This document shows positions 17,097-26,900 of a stretch of 64,000 nucleotides of DNA, piece after piece. The stretch is from Sphingomonas sp. TDK1 (GTDB lineage: Bacteria; Pseudomonadota; Alphaproteobacteria; Sphingomonadales; Sphingomonadaceae): assembly GCF_001650735.1 (NCBI RefSeq), contig NZ_LXVY01000017.1, forward strand, positions 89,517 through 153,516. Reading direction: 5' to 3'. The position numbers and the translations under genes are program-made. Below the pieces are notes generated by a model. The model had not been told where the DNA came from. It was given only the letters and a program-made list of their open reading frames with translations, and ran no database searches. Position 1 is the stretch's first letter. Every line of letters starts with the position of its first letter.

Positions 17097-18272
17097 TCAA
17101 TGCGGGTGTGGCTGCGGGCGTATGAGTCTTCGGCCCAGCTCGGCATGCAGGTCGCGAAGATTGCGCCGAACGGCTTCCAGCACGGCCCGGCTCGCGCGGT
17201 GCTGCTTTTGCGCGCTATCCGGGACGAATAGGTCGGCTGGCGCCTTCGCGTCCCAGCGACCGGCGCGTTCCACCGCCGCCCTCTCGGCACATGTCAGCGA
17301 AAGCCTGAAATGCGGGGCTATCCTATCGACAAAAGCCTCCGGCAAGTCAGCATAGTCGATCACCAGGCCATGCCACCTGGCAAGCGCCTGAATCGCTGCC
17401 TCGTGATGCTTCGCGAAGATGCGGGCGCACAGATCCTCTGGGCCAGGCAGATCGTCATCGATGCCGTACAACCCGCCCGGCACGAGCGAAGGCACGGTTT
17501 GATATCCGCGCATCCGCATCTGCGAGACCAGCACCTCTACCGGGTCCCGAAACAGATACACCCATGGCACGTGCGGCAGGGCGGCATGGATCAGCGGGAA
17601 TGCCAGGATGTGCCAGCTATCCAGTTTGATGAAACATTGCCGTTCGCCATGCCGCGCGCGGCCCAGCGCCGATGCCATTGCGCGAAGCAGTGCGGTGCCG
17701 CGATCGCCCCGGAGGCCAGCCCCGGCCATGGCAAGACGCACCGCCGCGTCGAAGGGGCCGGGTTCGGACAAGGACAATGTTGCAGGGAGTGCGCCCAGCA
17801 TCTGCGCGACCAGCGTCGAGCCGCAGCGTGACATGTGATAGACCAGCCCGCGCAACGGGGCGGCGGCCCCGTCGTCCGGCGCATTGTCGATGAAGTCGTC
17901 GAGCTTGGTGACGTGGCGGAAAACACGATTGAACGGCCGCGCCAGCGCGCGCTGCATCGAATCTTCGAAGAAGCTGTCCTTCAGCGGGTCGTCGCCAAAA
18001 TAGGCCCAGTCGACCAAGGGCCCGTCATCGGAATCGACGATCCGTACCGGCAACCATTCGAGCGGGGGCCAGGCGGGGGTCGGCACGACCGACGCGGCGC
18101 GGGCGCGGGCACGGGGCGCCAAGGCATCCGGGGCCAGCGTCAGTCCCAGCCGACCGGCTGCCGCCATCGCCTGCGCGGAAAAGCGTTCGTGGCGCTCGCA
18201 CGTCCCGAGCTGCCGTTGCAGTTCGGGAGCCGACATCACTGCCGTTTGAAAGGCGTGCAATGCGTTGCGCAT
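17097..18272 (-). CDS. Nif11-like domain fused to a PAPS-dependent sulfotransferase
   Basis: A 391-residue protein. Residues 1-55 (LHAFQTAVMSAPELQRQL, then FSAQAMAAAGRLGLTLAPD) resemble the Nif11 leader-like domain known from RiPP precursors. The rest is a sulfotransferase with a 5'-phosphosulfate loop (VYHMSRCGSTLVAQML) and a 3'-phosphate motif (YLFRDPVEVLVSQMRMR). The ATG at 18272 has GGGGGAGAAGA just upstream. A longer open frame to 18632 is antisense to the hydroxylase gene and is rejected. It is divergent from an Asp/Asn beta-hydroxylase with a 78-base shared promoter region, so both may act on one peptide or metabolite. The Nif11 call is by eye and needs a profile search. Confidence 0.75.
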   Translation of the reverse strand: MRNALHAFQTAVMSAPELQRQLGTCERHERFSAQAMAAAGRLGLTLAPDALAPRARARAASVVPTPAWPPLEWLPVRIVDSDDGPLVDWAYFGDDPLKDSFFEDSMQRALARPFNRVFRHVTKLDDFIDNAPDDGAAAPLRGLVYHMSRCGSTLVAQMLGALPATLSLSEPGPFDAAVRLAMAGAGLRGDRGTALLRAMASALGRARHGERQCFIKLDSWHILAFPLIHAALPHVPWVYLFRDPVEVLVSQMRMRGYQTVPSLVPGGLYGIDDDLPGPEDLCARIFAKHHEAAIQALARWHGLVIDYADLPEAFVDRIAPHFRLSLTCAERAAVERAGRWDAKAPADLFVPDSAQKQHRASRAVLEAVRRNLRDLHAELGRRLIRPQPHPH

Positions 18273-18350
18273 TCTTCTCCCCCATTGCATGATCGCACGC
18301 GCCGGCGCTTTTGCAAGCAGCGCAGTCCATGCTCGGGAGGGTATCGTCGC

Positions 18351-18941
18351 GTGGAAACCGGAATGCGCTACGTCTATCCCGATCGCGTACGCTTGCCGCT
18401 GGTGTTCGATCCGGTGCGGCTCCGCGCCGATCTCGCGACGCTCGCAGCCGGCACATGGACGCCGCATTTCGTGCCGCAAAACTACAGCGGAGATTGGGGC
18501 GTGATGCCGCTCCGCGCGCCCCTCGGCGCCGAACATCCCATCCTGCAGATCGCCGCGATGCCGGACGCGCGCGACTTCGTCGACAGGCCGGCCTTGCAGC
18601 GTGCGCCCTATCTGCGCGAGGTGCTCAGCCACTTCGACTGCACGCTACGCTCCGTACGGCTGATGCGGCTGGGCCCCGGATCGTGCATTCGCGAGCATCG
18701 CGATCTCGGGCTCTGCGCGGAGGATGGGCTGGCGCGGCTGCACATACCGATCCTTACCAATTCTCAGGTGCGGTTCGAGGTCAATCGCGACCCCGTGGTG
18801 ATGGCGCCCGGCGAAGTCTGGTATCTTCGGCTGAGCGATCCGCACCGCGTTGACAATGCCGGCGCCGACGCGCGCGTCCATCTGGTGATCGACGCGGAAA
18901 TGAGCCCGTGGCTCGACGCCCAACTACGCGGCAGGGCCTGA
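18351..18941 (+). CDS. aspartyl/asparaginyl beta-hydroxylase family protein
   Basis: A 196-residue Fe(II)/2-oxoglutarate dioxygenase of the Asp/Asn beta-hydroxylase family. The metal triad can be read as HxD in CIREHRDLGL and a distal His in SDPHRVDNAG; the Arg in ARVHLVID is the likely 2-oxoglutarate anchor. Family members hydroxylate Asp or Asn side chains, or the free amino acid in natural-product pathways. GTG at 18351 is chosen because GGGAGG lies ten bases upstream; ATG at 18363 is the alternative. It is divergent from the Nif11-sulfotransferase gene and overlaps the convergent GNAT gene by 18 bases. Confidence 0.85.
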   Translation: METGMRYVYPDRVRLPLVFDPVRLRADLATLAAGTWTPHFVPQNYSGDWGVMPLRAPLGAEHPILQIAAMPDARDFVDRPALQRAPYLREVLSHFDCTLRSVRLMRLGPGSCIREHRDLGLCAEDGLARLHIPILTNSQVRFEVNRDPVVMAPGEVWYLRLSDPHRVDNAGADARVHLVIDAEMSPWLDAQLRGRA

Positions 18942-19493
18942 GGTCGCGCACCACCGCATGGGCTGGTGGAGGCCGTCGCCTGCATCCGTGTCGCTGAAGC
19001 CGAGACGTGCATAGAGCGCGTGCGCGCGACGGTTATCGACGGCGACCGTCAGCGCCACGGCGCGCGCGCCGGCGGCGGCGGCGCTTTGCTGGACCCAGGC
19101 GATCAGCCGCGAGCCCAGTCCCTGGGCCCGCCAACCGGTCGCGAGCAGGATGTCGACGATGCGCCATTCTGAGGTGCTCCGATCGAGATACAGGCGGCCG
19201 ATCGGCACCTCGTCCCGGAGCAGGATCCAGAAATCCGCGCGCGGGCATCGGCGAACGAAATGATGGTGCTGCAGCCGGAACTGCTCGTCGACAAAGGCCT
19301 GCTTCTCCGCCTGGGACCAAGGGTGAAACAACAGTTCGGGCATGCGGAGTTGCGCGTACCAGGCAGCCAGTTCGGGAAGGTCGTCCAACGAGGCGGGGCG
19401 GAGCGCAATTCCGACGCGTTGCAGCGCGCCGGTATCGATCGCAGCCCGACGACGCGGAGGAAAAGGTCGAAGGCGCGGGGATGCAGCGGTCAC
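18924..19493 (-). CDS. GNAT family N-acetyltransferase
   Basis: A 189-residue acetyltransferase of the GNAT fold. It contains the beta-strand block IALRPASLDDLPELAAWY, the core FWILLRDEVPIGRLYLD and the acetyl-CoA loop ATGWRAQGLGSRLIAWV, followed by ALTVAVDNRRAHALYARLGF. The substrate is unknown. The start is uncertain: GTG at 19493 has a GAAGA ribosome-like site, and the frame is open to 19538. The 3' end overlaps the hydroxylase gene by 18 bases in convergent orientation. GNAT genes are often found beside tail-collar/DUF6916 genes like those that follow. Confidence 0.8.
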   Translation of the reverse strand: MTAASPRLRPFPPRRRAAIDTGALQRVGIALRPASLDDLPELAAWYAQLRMPELLFHPWSQAEKQAFVDEQFRLQHHHFVRRCPRADFWILLRDEVPIGRLYLDRSTSEWRIVDILLATGWRAQGLGSRLIAWVQQSAAAAGARAVALTVAVDNRRAHALYARLGFSDTDAGDGLHQPMRWCATSGPAA

Positions 19494-19603
19494 CGGCAGA
19501 TCTTCGCCATGACATTCTGATATTCTTGCGCTTCCCACAGTACATATTTCACGGCAGGGTGTCTCGCGGACAACAATGCGCGCGATGTGGAGGGGATGGA
19601 AAG

Positions 19604-19891
19604 ATGCATCTGCTTACACCCGAAGACTTCGAGCCCTGGATCGGCCGGAAGGTCCGGGTAGCAACGCTCCCCGAGCCCGTGGAAATTACGCTGGAGCGTG
19701 TTGATCGGCGCAGTCCGATGCGCGGCTTCGATGTTCGCGAACCATTTTCGCTGTTCTTCGAGTCGCCGCTGCACGTTTTCTTGGTCGACGGTACCTATGA
19801 TCTCGATTGCGGCAAGGGCGGCCCGCACGCCGTCCTGCTGACACAGCTGCGACCCTCCGACCGCCGCTTTTACGAGGCCGTCTTTGCCTGA
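19604..19891 (+). CDS. DUF6916 family protein
   Basis: A 95-residue protein resembling the DUF6916 family. It starts MHLLTPEDFEPWIGRKVRV and contains EITLERVDRR and the diagnostic EPFSLFFESPLHVFLVDGTY, then ending with LLTQLRPSDRRFYEAVF. The predicted fold is a small beta barrel. Family members sit beside phage-tail-collar proteins in many bacteria, as here; the joint function is unknown. A GGAGGGGATGGAAAG ribosome region precedes the ATG. It is convergent with the tail-collar gene, 63 bases apart. Confidence 0.75.
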   Translation: MHLLTPEDFEPWIGRKVRVATLPEPVEITLERVDRRSPMRGFDVREPFSLFFESPLHVFLVDGTYDLDCGKGGPHAVLLTQLRPSDRRFYEAVFA

Positions 19892-19954
19892 CCGCGGGGG
19901 GCGAGGTTTGGTCCACGTCCAGGCGTTGGGCCGGGGGGACGCGGACCTCTCGGA

Positions 19955-20593
19955 TCAATTGCGCGTGGGATAGATCCCCCTCAACGCGATGTTGGTCTGG
20001 ACGGCGAGGAAGGGACTCATGGTCGAGAAGGGGATATTGTTTCCCGCGACGCCGACCTGAACGGACCCCTGCGGCGTGAAGGTGCCCCCCGTGATGTTGA
20101 CGCCGCCGAGGTTCACCGGCGTGCCGGTGGTGCCCGCCGGCACATAGATTTTCACCTGGCTTGGGCCGGCATTGGCGCAATTCGCGAGGAAGGAGCCCTC
20201 GGCAGGCGTGTTCACCTGCGCGGTGGTTTGACCGGTATACGCCTGAAGCGAGCCGGTGGCCGATGTCTGCCCCGCAACACCGTTAAAGACGGCCGCGTGG
20301 TTATGTTGCGGCATGTTGGCGATCGTCAGCGTCTCGTTTTCGGCGCCCCCGACGTCACCCCATTCATATGTCTGGCCGCTCGCCGTGCTCAATCCGAGAC
20401 CCAGGAAAGAACGGCCAGCGGCATTCGGCAATGCGAAGGTGCTCACGCCGTTGCCGCCAAAGGTGGTGCCCAGCAACGCGAACAACGCATTGTTCTGGCT
20501 GATGGGGATGATTTGACCGTTACACGAAGCCCAGCCCGCCGGTGCAAAATTAAAGCCGGCATGCATGATTTGGCCAATAAATGGATCGGACAA
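19955..20593 (-). CDS. phage tail collar domain protein (MdpB/microcystin-dependent type)
   Basis: A 212-residue protein with the tail-collar domain at its N-terminus (DPFIGQIMHAGFNFAPAGWA, then CNGQIIPISQNNALFALLGT and FALPNAAGR) and the characteristic NMPQHNHAA. The remainder is Gly/Thr/Asn-rich beta structure. It lacks a Sec signal. The start is TTG at 20593, supported by AAGGAG seven bases upstream. Such non-phage collar proteins usually occur as two or three paralogues with DUF6916 and GNAT genes; only one is present here. They may be surface or secreted fibre-like proteins, but the role is not established. No other phage structural gene is nearby. Confidence 0.85.
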   Translation of the reverse strand: MSDPFIGQIMHAGFNFAPAGWASCNGQIIPISQNNALFALLGTTFGGNGVSTFALPNAAGRSFLGLGLSTASGQTYEWGDVGGAENETLTIANMPQHNHAAVFNGVAGQTSATGSLQAYTGQTTAQVNTPAEGSFLANCANAGPSQVKIYVPAGTTGTPVNLGGVNITGGTFTPQGSVQVGVAGNNIPFSTMSPFLAVQTNIALRGIYPTRN

Positions 20594-20936
20594 GCCCTAC
20601 CTCCTTCGCCTTATAACGGAACCGTATCGAAGTATTTCGGTATAGGAGTTGATGCGTTGTAGATACCCGATCAAAGCGATTCGCAAGCAGATTTCGAACG
20701 GGCCTATACGATAAGAAAAAAATGATGTGCTGCATCACGAAATTGTCGGTACGCGTGCGTACCGAAATCGATATCCTATGCTGCATCGCGAAATAAATGG
20801 CGAAATCGTAAAACCGGGAAGCCTTTGACGCGATTATCGTAACCTTCGTTTTACCCCTTTATCTTATACGGTTGCGAGCAAATAGAGTTGTCTATAAGTA
20901 GCTTGGTGTCCACTGGGGCAGCTGGGGGCGTTGTAC
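20594..20936. promoter_or_regulatory. AT-rich divergent regulatory region with palindrome and direct repeats
   Basis: No gene is supported in these 343 bases, which are clearly richer in A+T than their surroundings. The region holds a perfect 8-bp palindrome CGGTACGC-GT-GCGTACCG (20747-20764). Two near-identical copies of TGCTGCATCRCGAAAT (20728-20743 and 20779-20794) lie on either side of it, 51 bases apart. Further CGAAATCG-like elements recur nearby. It separates the tail-collar gene and the giant autotransporter and is a likely control region for one or both. Confidence 0.5.
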
Positions 20937-23900
20937 ATGATCTGGGGCTTGGGGAGGGCGCAGTCCGCCTGTGGTCGGATTGTTAAGGCTGTTTTCAGTG
21001 AGAAGCCTTGTACGGATGCAGTTGGAGTGCGGCGTAGCAGCGCGCGTCCTCCCTGGCGGATGCAGCGGCAACTTCATGCAGCGGTCGCGGGCGGCCTTTT
21101 TCTCTTTGCGCCTGCGCAAGCCATGGCGGCATCAGCTGCCTGCAATGAGATAAATACCTTCAGCGGTACCTACACGGTCAATGCGGCTGGCGATTCCGAT
21201 AATTCAAAGTTTACTACCCAGCCGCTCGTCAATGGAGAGACGGTAAACTATTCCTGGTCGGGCAACACGCAGGCCGCCCATGTCTTCATAGTCTATACTC
21301 GGGATGGCGGCAGCGGGGCCACCTATGCGTCGGACTCGCTACAAGACTCTACCGCATCGAGCGGGAGCGGGTCGTTCACCTTCAACGGGACCAGCAGCGG
21401 CGATTATCTGCAGCTGGGACTATCAAGCTACAACGTGACTAACAGCAGCACCCCCGTGCCCTTCGGAACCGCCAGAAGCGTCCAGATCACGATCAGCTGT
21501 TCAACGGGAACGACGCTCGGCGTAACAATGAACCACAGCGGCAATGCCGTTCAGGGCGGTTCGCTCGCGTACACGATCACGCCCAGCGTCTCGGGCGGCG
21601 CCACCACCAGCGCGACGCTGACCGCCACCTTCACGCTGCCGAGCGGCATGACCTATTCGAGCGCTTCGGGCTCGGGCTGGAGCTGCAGCGGGTCGGGCCA
21701 AACGGGTTCGTGCACGCGCACGACCGGATTCAGCGCCGGCTCGGGGCCAACGATCACGTTGAACGCCGCTTTCGCCAGTAACGCGTCGAGTCCGCTCAGT
21801 CCCTCCGTCCAGCTTTCCGGCGGCGGCGCATCGAATACCCCGAGCGCATCCGATTCCACCGTGGTGGTGGGCACGCCGACGGTAACCTCGATCGCGCCCA
21901 CGTCCGGATCGTCGGCGGGCGGCACCAGCGTCGTGATCACCGGTACGAACCTGAGCGGTGCGACCAGCGTGTCCTTCGGGGCCGCGCCTGCCCCGGGCTA
22001 TACCGTCAACAGCACCACGCAGATCACCGCGACGTCGCCGGCCGGCACCGGCACGGTCGATGTTCGGGTGACCACCGCGGGCGGCACGAGCGCGACCAGC
22101 GCGGCCGACCAATTCACCTATGTCGCGGCACCCTCGGCATCGGCCTATACCGCACCAGCCGTTGCTTATGGTGCAACGGGCGCGACGTTCAGCCTCGCAG
22201 GCCAGGTTACCAATAGCCCCACCAGCTTCGCGGTCGGATCCTCGACCACCGCCAATGGCGGTACCGTTTCGATCAACAATGCGGGCCTCGTCACCTATTC
22301 TGCACCGGCCGGATATCGCGGGAACGACAGCTTCACCTACACCGCCAGCAATAGCGGCGGCACCTCGGGGTCGGCATTGGTGACGGTGCCGGTGAGCAAT
22401 CCCACGCTTTCCGCCAGCCTGACCGGCAGCGGCACGCGCGGCACGGCGTTGAGCGGCGTGCAGGTCGTCACCACCGGCGGCACCGCGCCCTATAGCTGCA
22501 GCACCACGCTCGCCTCGGGCGCGCTTCCTGCCGGCACCCAGCTCGACACCAATTGCACGATCACCGGCACGCCGACGGCGAGCGGCACGTTCAGCTTCAC
22601 CGCGAACGTGACCGACAGTTCGGTGCCATCGGGCTTCACCCAGGCGACGGGTTCCCTTTCGCTCGTCATCGCCTCGCCAACTCTGACGCTGTCGCCTGCG
22701 GCCGGGGCGCTTCCGGCCGGCACCGTGGGGGCAAACTATTCGCAAAGCTTCACCGCGGGCGGCGGCACCGCGCCCTACAGCTACGCCATCTCCGCGGGCA
22801 CCCTTCCTGCGGGACTGATCCTTTCGGGGAGCACGGTTGCGGGCACGCCATTCCAGGACGGCACCTTCAACTTCACCGTCACCGCGACGGACAGCGCCTC
22901 CGCCGGTAGCGGCGGTCCCTATTCGGTGTCCAAGAGCTATTCGATCACCGTCAGCGCGCCGACCATCACCTTGACCCCCACCTCGCTCCCCGGCGCGACC
23001 GCTGGGGTCGGGTACAACCAGAACATCACGGCGAGCGGCGGGGTCACGCCCTATACCTATGTGATCACCGCCGGGGCCTTGCCTGCGGGATTGACCCTCT
23101 CCAGCAGCGGGACGCTGTCCGGCACGCCCAGTGCGGGCGGCAGTTTTACCTTCACCGTCACCGCCACGGATAGCTCGAGCGGGACGGGGCCGTTCACCGG
23201 CAGTCGTGCCTATTCGCTGACCGTTGCTGCGGCGACGGTCACGGTCGCGCCGACCACGCTGCCGAGCGCGCGCGCGGGAACGCCGTTCAGCCAGGCGCTG
23301 ACCGCCTCGGGCGGCAACGGCACCTACACCTTCGCGCTGACGGCAGGTGCCCTGCCGCCGGGCTGGACTTTGTCGCCCAGCGGCGTGCTGTCGGGCACCG
23401 CCACGGAAAGCAACACGTTCAATTTCACCATCACGGCCACCGATCAATCGATCGGCGCCGGTGCTCCTTATAGCGGCAGCCAGGCATATTCGACGAATGT
23501 CGGGATACCGCTCTTCACGCTCACCGCGCCTACCCTGTCGGGTGCGGCCGGCGTGGCCTATACCGGCCACTTCGTCGCCGGCGGCGGCACCGCACCCTAT
23601 GTCTATTCCCTGTTCAGCGGCACGCTCCCGCCAGGCTTGGCGCTTGGATCCGACGGGACCCTGTCGGGCACGCCGACCTCTGCGGGAACGTTCAACTTCG
23701 CGGTTGTCGCGCAGGATAGCACCACGGGTCCCGCCGGACCGTTCCGGGTCGGTAGTGGCTACACCTTCACGGTCAGCCCGCCCTCGGCGCCGACGGCCGG
23801 GCCGGTCAACGTTACCGTCGCCTATAATTCGTCCGCCAATTCGATCGCGCTCGCCTTGTCGGGGCAGACCGCCGCCAGCGTGGCGGTGGCGACGCCGCCG

Positions 23901-26900
23901 GCGCATGGCACCGCCACGGTCAATGGCCTTGCGATCGACTACACCCCGACGGCCGGCTATTTCGGCGCCGACAGCTTCACCTATACCGCAACCAATGCGG
24001 GGGGTACGTCGGCCCAGGCGACGGTGAGCATCACCGTCGGCGCGCCGGGAGCGCCCACCGCCGCAAACCGCAGTGGCGTGGCGATCCCGTATAACAGCGG
24101 CGGCACCGCGATCGACCTCTCCGCATCGATCTCCGGCGTGCATGCCAGCATCAGCGTGGCGACCGCGCCTGCGCACGGCACGGCCAGCGTGGCGGGCGAC
24201 GTGGTCACCTATACGCCCACGGCCGGCTATGCCGGGGCGGACAGCTTCACCTATACGGCCACCGGCCCTGGCGGGACCTCGACGCCCGCAACGGTGGGCC
24301 TCGTCGTGGCATCGCCTGCCGCGCCGACGGTCGCCGATCGCAGCGGGGTGGCGATCCCGTATACCAGCACCGGTACCGCGATCGATCTCTCCACATCGAT
24401 CTCCGGCGTGCATACCAGCATCAGCGTGGCGACCGCGCCTGCGCACGGCACGGCGAGCGTGGCGGGCGATGTGGTCACCTACACGCCTGCTGCCGGCTAT
24501 GCCGGGGCGGACAGCTTCACCTATACGGCCACCGGCCCCGGCGGCACCTCGACGCCCGCAACGGTGGGCCTCGTCGTCGCATCGCCGGCCGCGCCGACGG
24601 TCGCCGATCGCAGCGGCGTCGAGGTACCGAATGGCAGCACCGGTACCGCGATCGATCTCGGCAGCTCGATCACGGGCATGCACACCGGCATCGCGATCGC
24701 CACCGCGCCCGCGCACGGCACGACGAGCGTGGCGGGCGACGTGGTCACCTATACGCCCACGGCCGGCTATGCCGGGGCAGACAGTTTCACCTACACGGCG
24801 ACAGGCCCGGGCGGCACCTCGGCGCCGGGAACCGTGCGCATCACCGTGACCGCGCCGGCGGTGCCGAGTGCGACCAATCGGAGCGTGGCGGTGGGCTATA
24901 ACAGCCCCGGCACGCCGATCGATCTCGCGGAGTCCGTGACCGGTGTCTACACCAGCATCGCGGTCGCCGGTGCGCCGGCCCATGGCACCGCCACCGTTTC
25001 GGGCAGCGTGATCACCTATATTCCGACGAAAGACTCGTTCGGGGCGGACAGCTTTACCTACACGGCCACCGGACCGGGCGGCACGTCCGCGCCCGCTACC
25101 GTGACCGTCACCGTCGCGACGCCGCCACCGCCGGCCGTGGAACCGAGCAGCAGCACGGTGCCCGCCGCAACCACGGCGCAGCCCGGCATGAACACCGAAA
25201 TCAACTTGTCCGAGCTGGTCAACGGCAACTTCACCACCATCGAGATCCAGACGCCACCGTCGCACGGCACGCTGACGCTGCGGAACCTCAACGCTTCCCC
25301 GAGCGGCGGCGTGCGCCCGCTCGCGGTAACAGCCGTGACGGCGGTCTACACGCCGAACGTGAACTATGTCGGTACAGACAGCTTCAGCTTCGTCGCCGTC
25401 GGACCGGGCGGGCGCTCGGCGCCCGCCGCCGTGACCATCCAGGTCGTCGCCGCCCTGCCGCAGGCGCTGCCCAAGACGGCGGAGACCGGCGACGGCCAGC
25501 GCGTGTCGGTCGACCTGACTGCCGGTGCGCTCAATGGTCCGTTCACCGGTGCGGCGGTGGTGGGCATGACGCCGACGGACGCGGCGGTCACCCAGGTGGT
25601 TGCCAGCGGTTCGGGCGCAACCCAGGCCTATCGCCTCGACATCGTTCCGGCGGCGCGTTTCGGCGGCACGATCGTCATCCAATATACCTTGAGCAACGCC
25701 TTCGGCACGTCGGCGCCGGCGACGGTTACCGTCACGGTTGCGGCGCGTCCCGACCCGACGCTCGATCCCAATGTGCGTGGCCTCAGCGACGCACAGGCCG
25801 AAGCGGCGCGTCGCTTCGGGCGCGCGCAGGTGGCAAACTTCATGCGCCGCACCGAGCAGCTGCATAACGGTGGCGGCTCGAGCAAGTCGCAGATGGGCGT
25901 CAGCCTGGCTTCGCGGGATCAGCATCCGGTGATGCGCGACAACCCTGCCTTCGATTCGTACGCCGCGACGATCACCGAGCGGATGCGCATGTCGGGTGAG
26001 GATCCCGCGCTGGGCGCCATCGCGCGTCGCAGGCCTTCCGCGATGAGCGGCGGCGGCACCCCCGACGCGGTTGATGGGGACGCGCGGCGAATGGCGATGG
26101 CCGGCTCCCCGGCTGCCACCGCGCCTGCCGGGCGCCCGACCGTCCAGGGGAACGACGATGGCGACGGTGGTGACGGCACGCGCCGCAAGGGCTCCGTGGC
26201 CCTGTGGACCGGCGGCGCCATCGATATCGGCACCCAGGATGCGACGAGCGATCGTTCGAAGATCACCGCGACCACCTCGGGCCTCAGCACGGGCGCGGAC
26301 ATCAAGTTGGCGGACGGCATCCTCGTCGGCATCGGCGGCGGCTACAGTAACGATGTCAGCCGCATCGGCGGCAGCAAGGCACGGGTGCGCAGCGAGAGCC
26401 GATTGGTCGCTGCCTATGCCAGCCTGATGCCCGTGGAGGGCGCCTTCATCGACGGCATGGTGGGCCTTGGCGATCTGAGCTTCACCACGCGCCGGCTGGA
26501 GGGAACGACGAACGCCACCGCACTCGGAAGCCGGGACGGCACCTTCACCCTCGGCGCGCTGGCGCTTGGGATCGATCGGGAGGGTGGGCCGCTGCGGTGG
26601 TCGCTCTACGCGCGCGGGGAGTTCTTCAGGGCCAATCTCAACGGCTATACGGAGAGCGGGGCCGGGCGCATGGATCTGCGGTTCGACAGTCGCGACGTCC
26701 ACTCGCTGACGGGCACGCTCGGCGCGCGGCTCGAGATGGAACGGCACTATGGCGGGATTACGATGACCCCGCGGCTTCGAGTCGAGTGGAATCATGAGCT
26801 TCAGGATGCGGCTGCGCAGCGGCTCGATTATGCCGACATTCCCGGCCAGGCACTCTACAGCATCAGCACTTTCGGCTGGTCGCGCGATCAGTATCAGCTG

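Noticed and set aside
19955..20593. Prophage tail gene
   Set aside because: No capsid, portal, terminase, tail-tube or lysis genes are present; the DUF6916/GNAT context is that of non-phage collar proteins.
24051..25130. CRISPR or satellite array
   Set aside because: The 270-bp repeats are in frame and encode cadherin-like domains; there are no short repeats with unique spacers.
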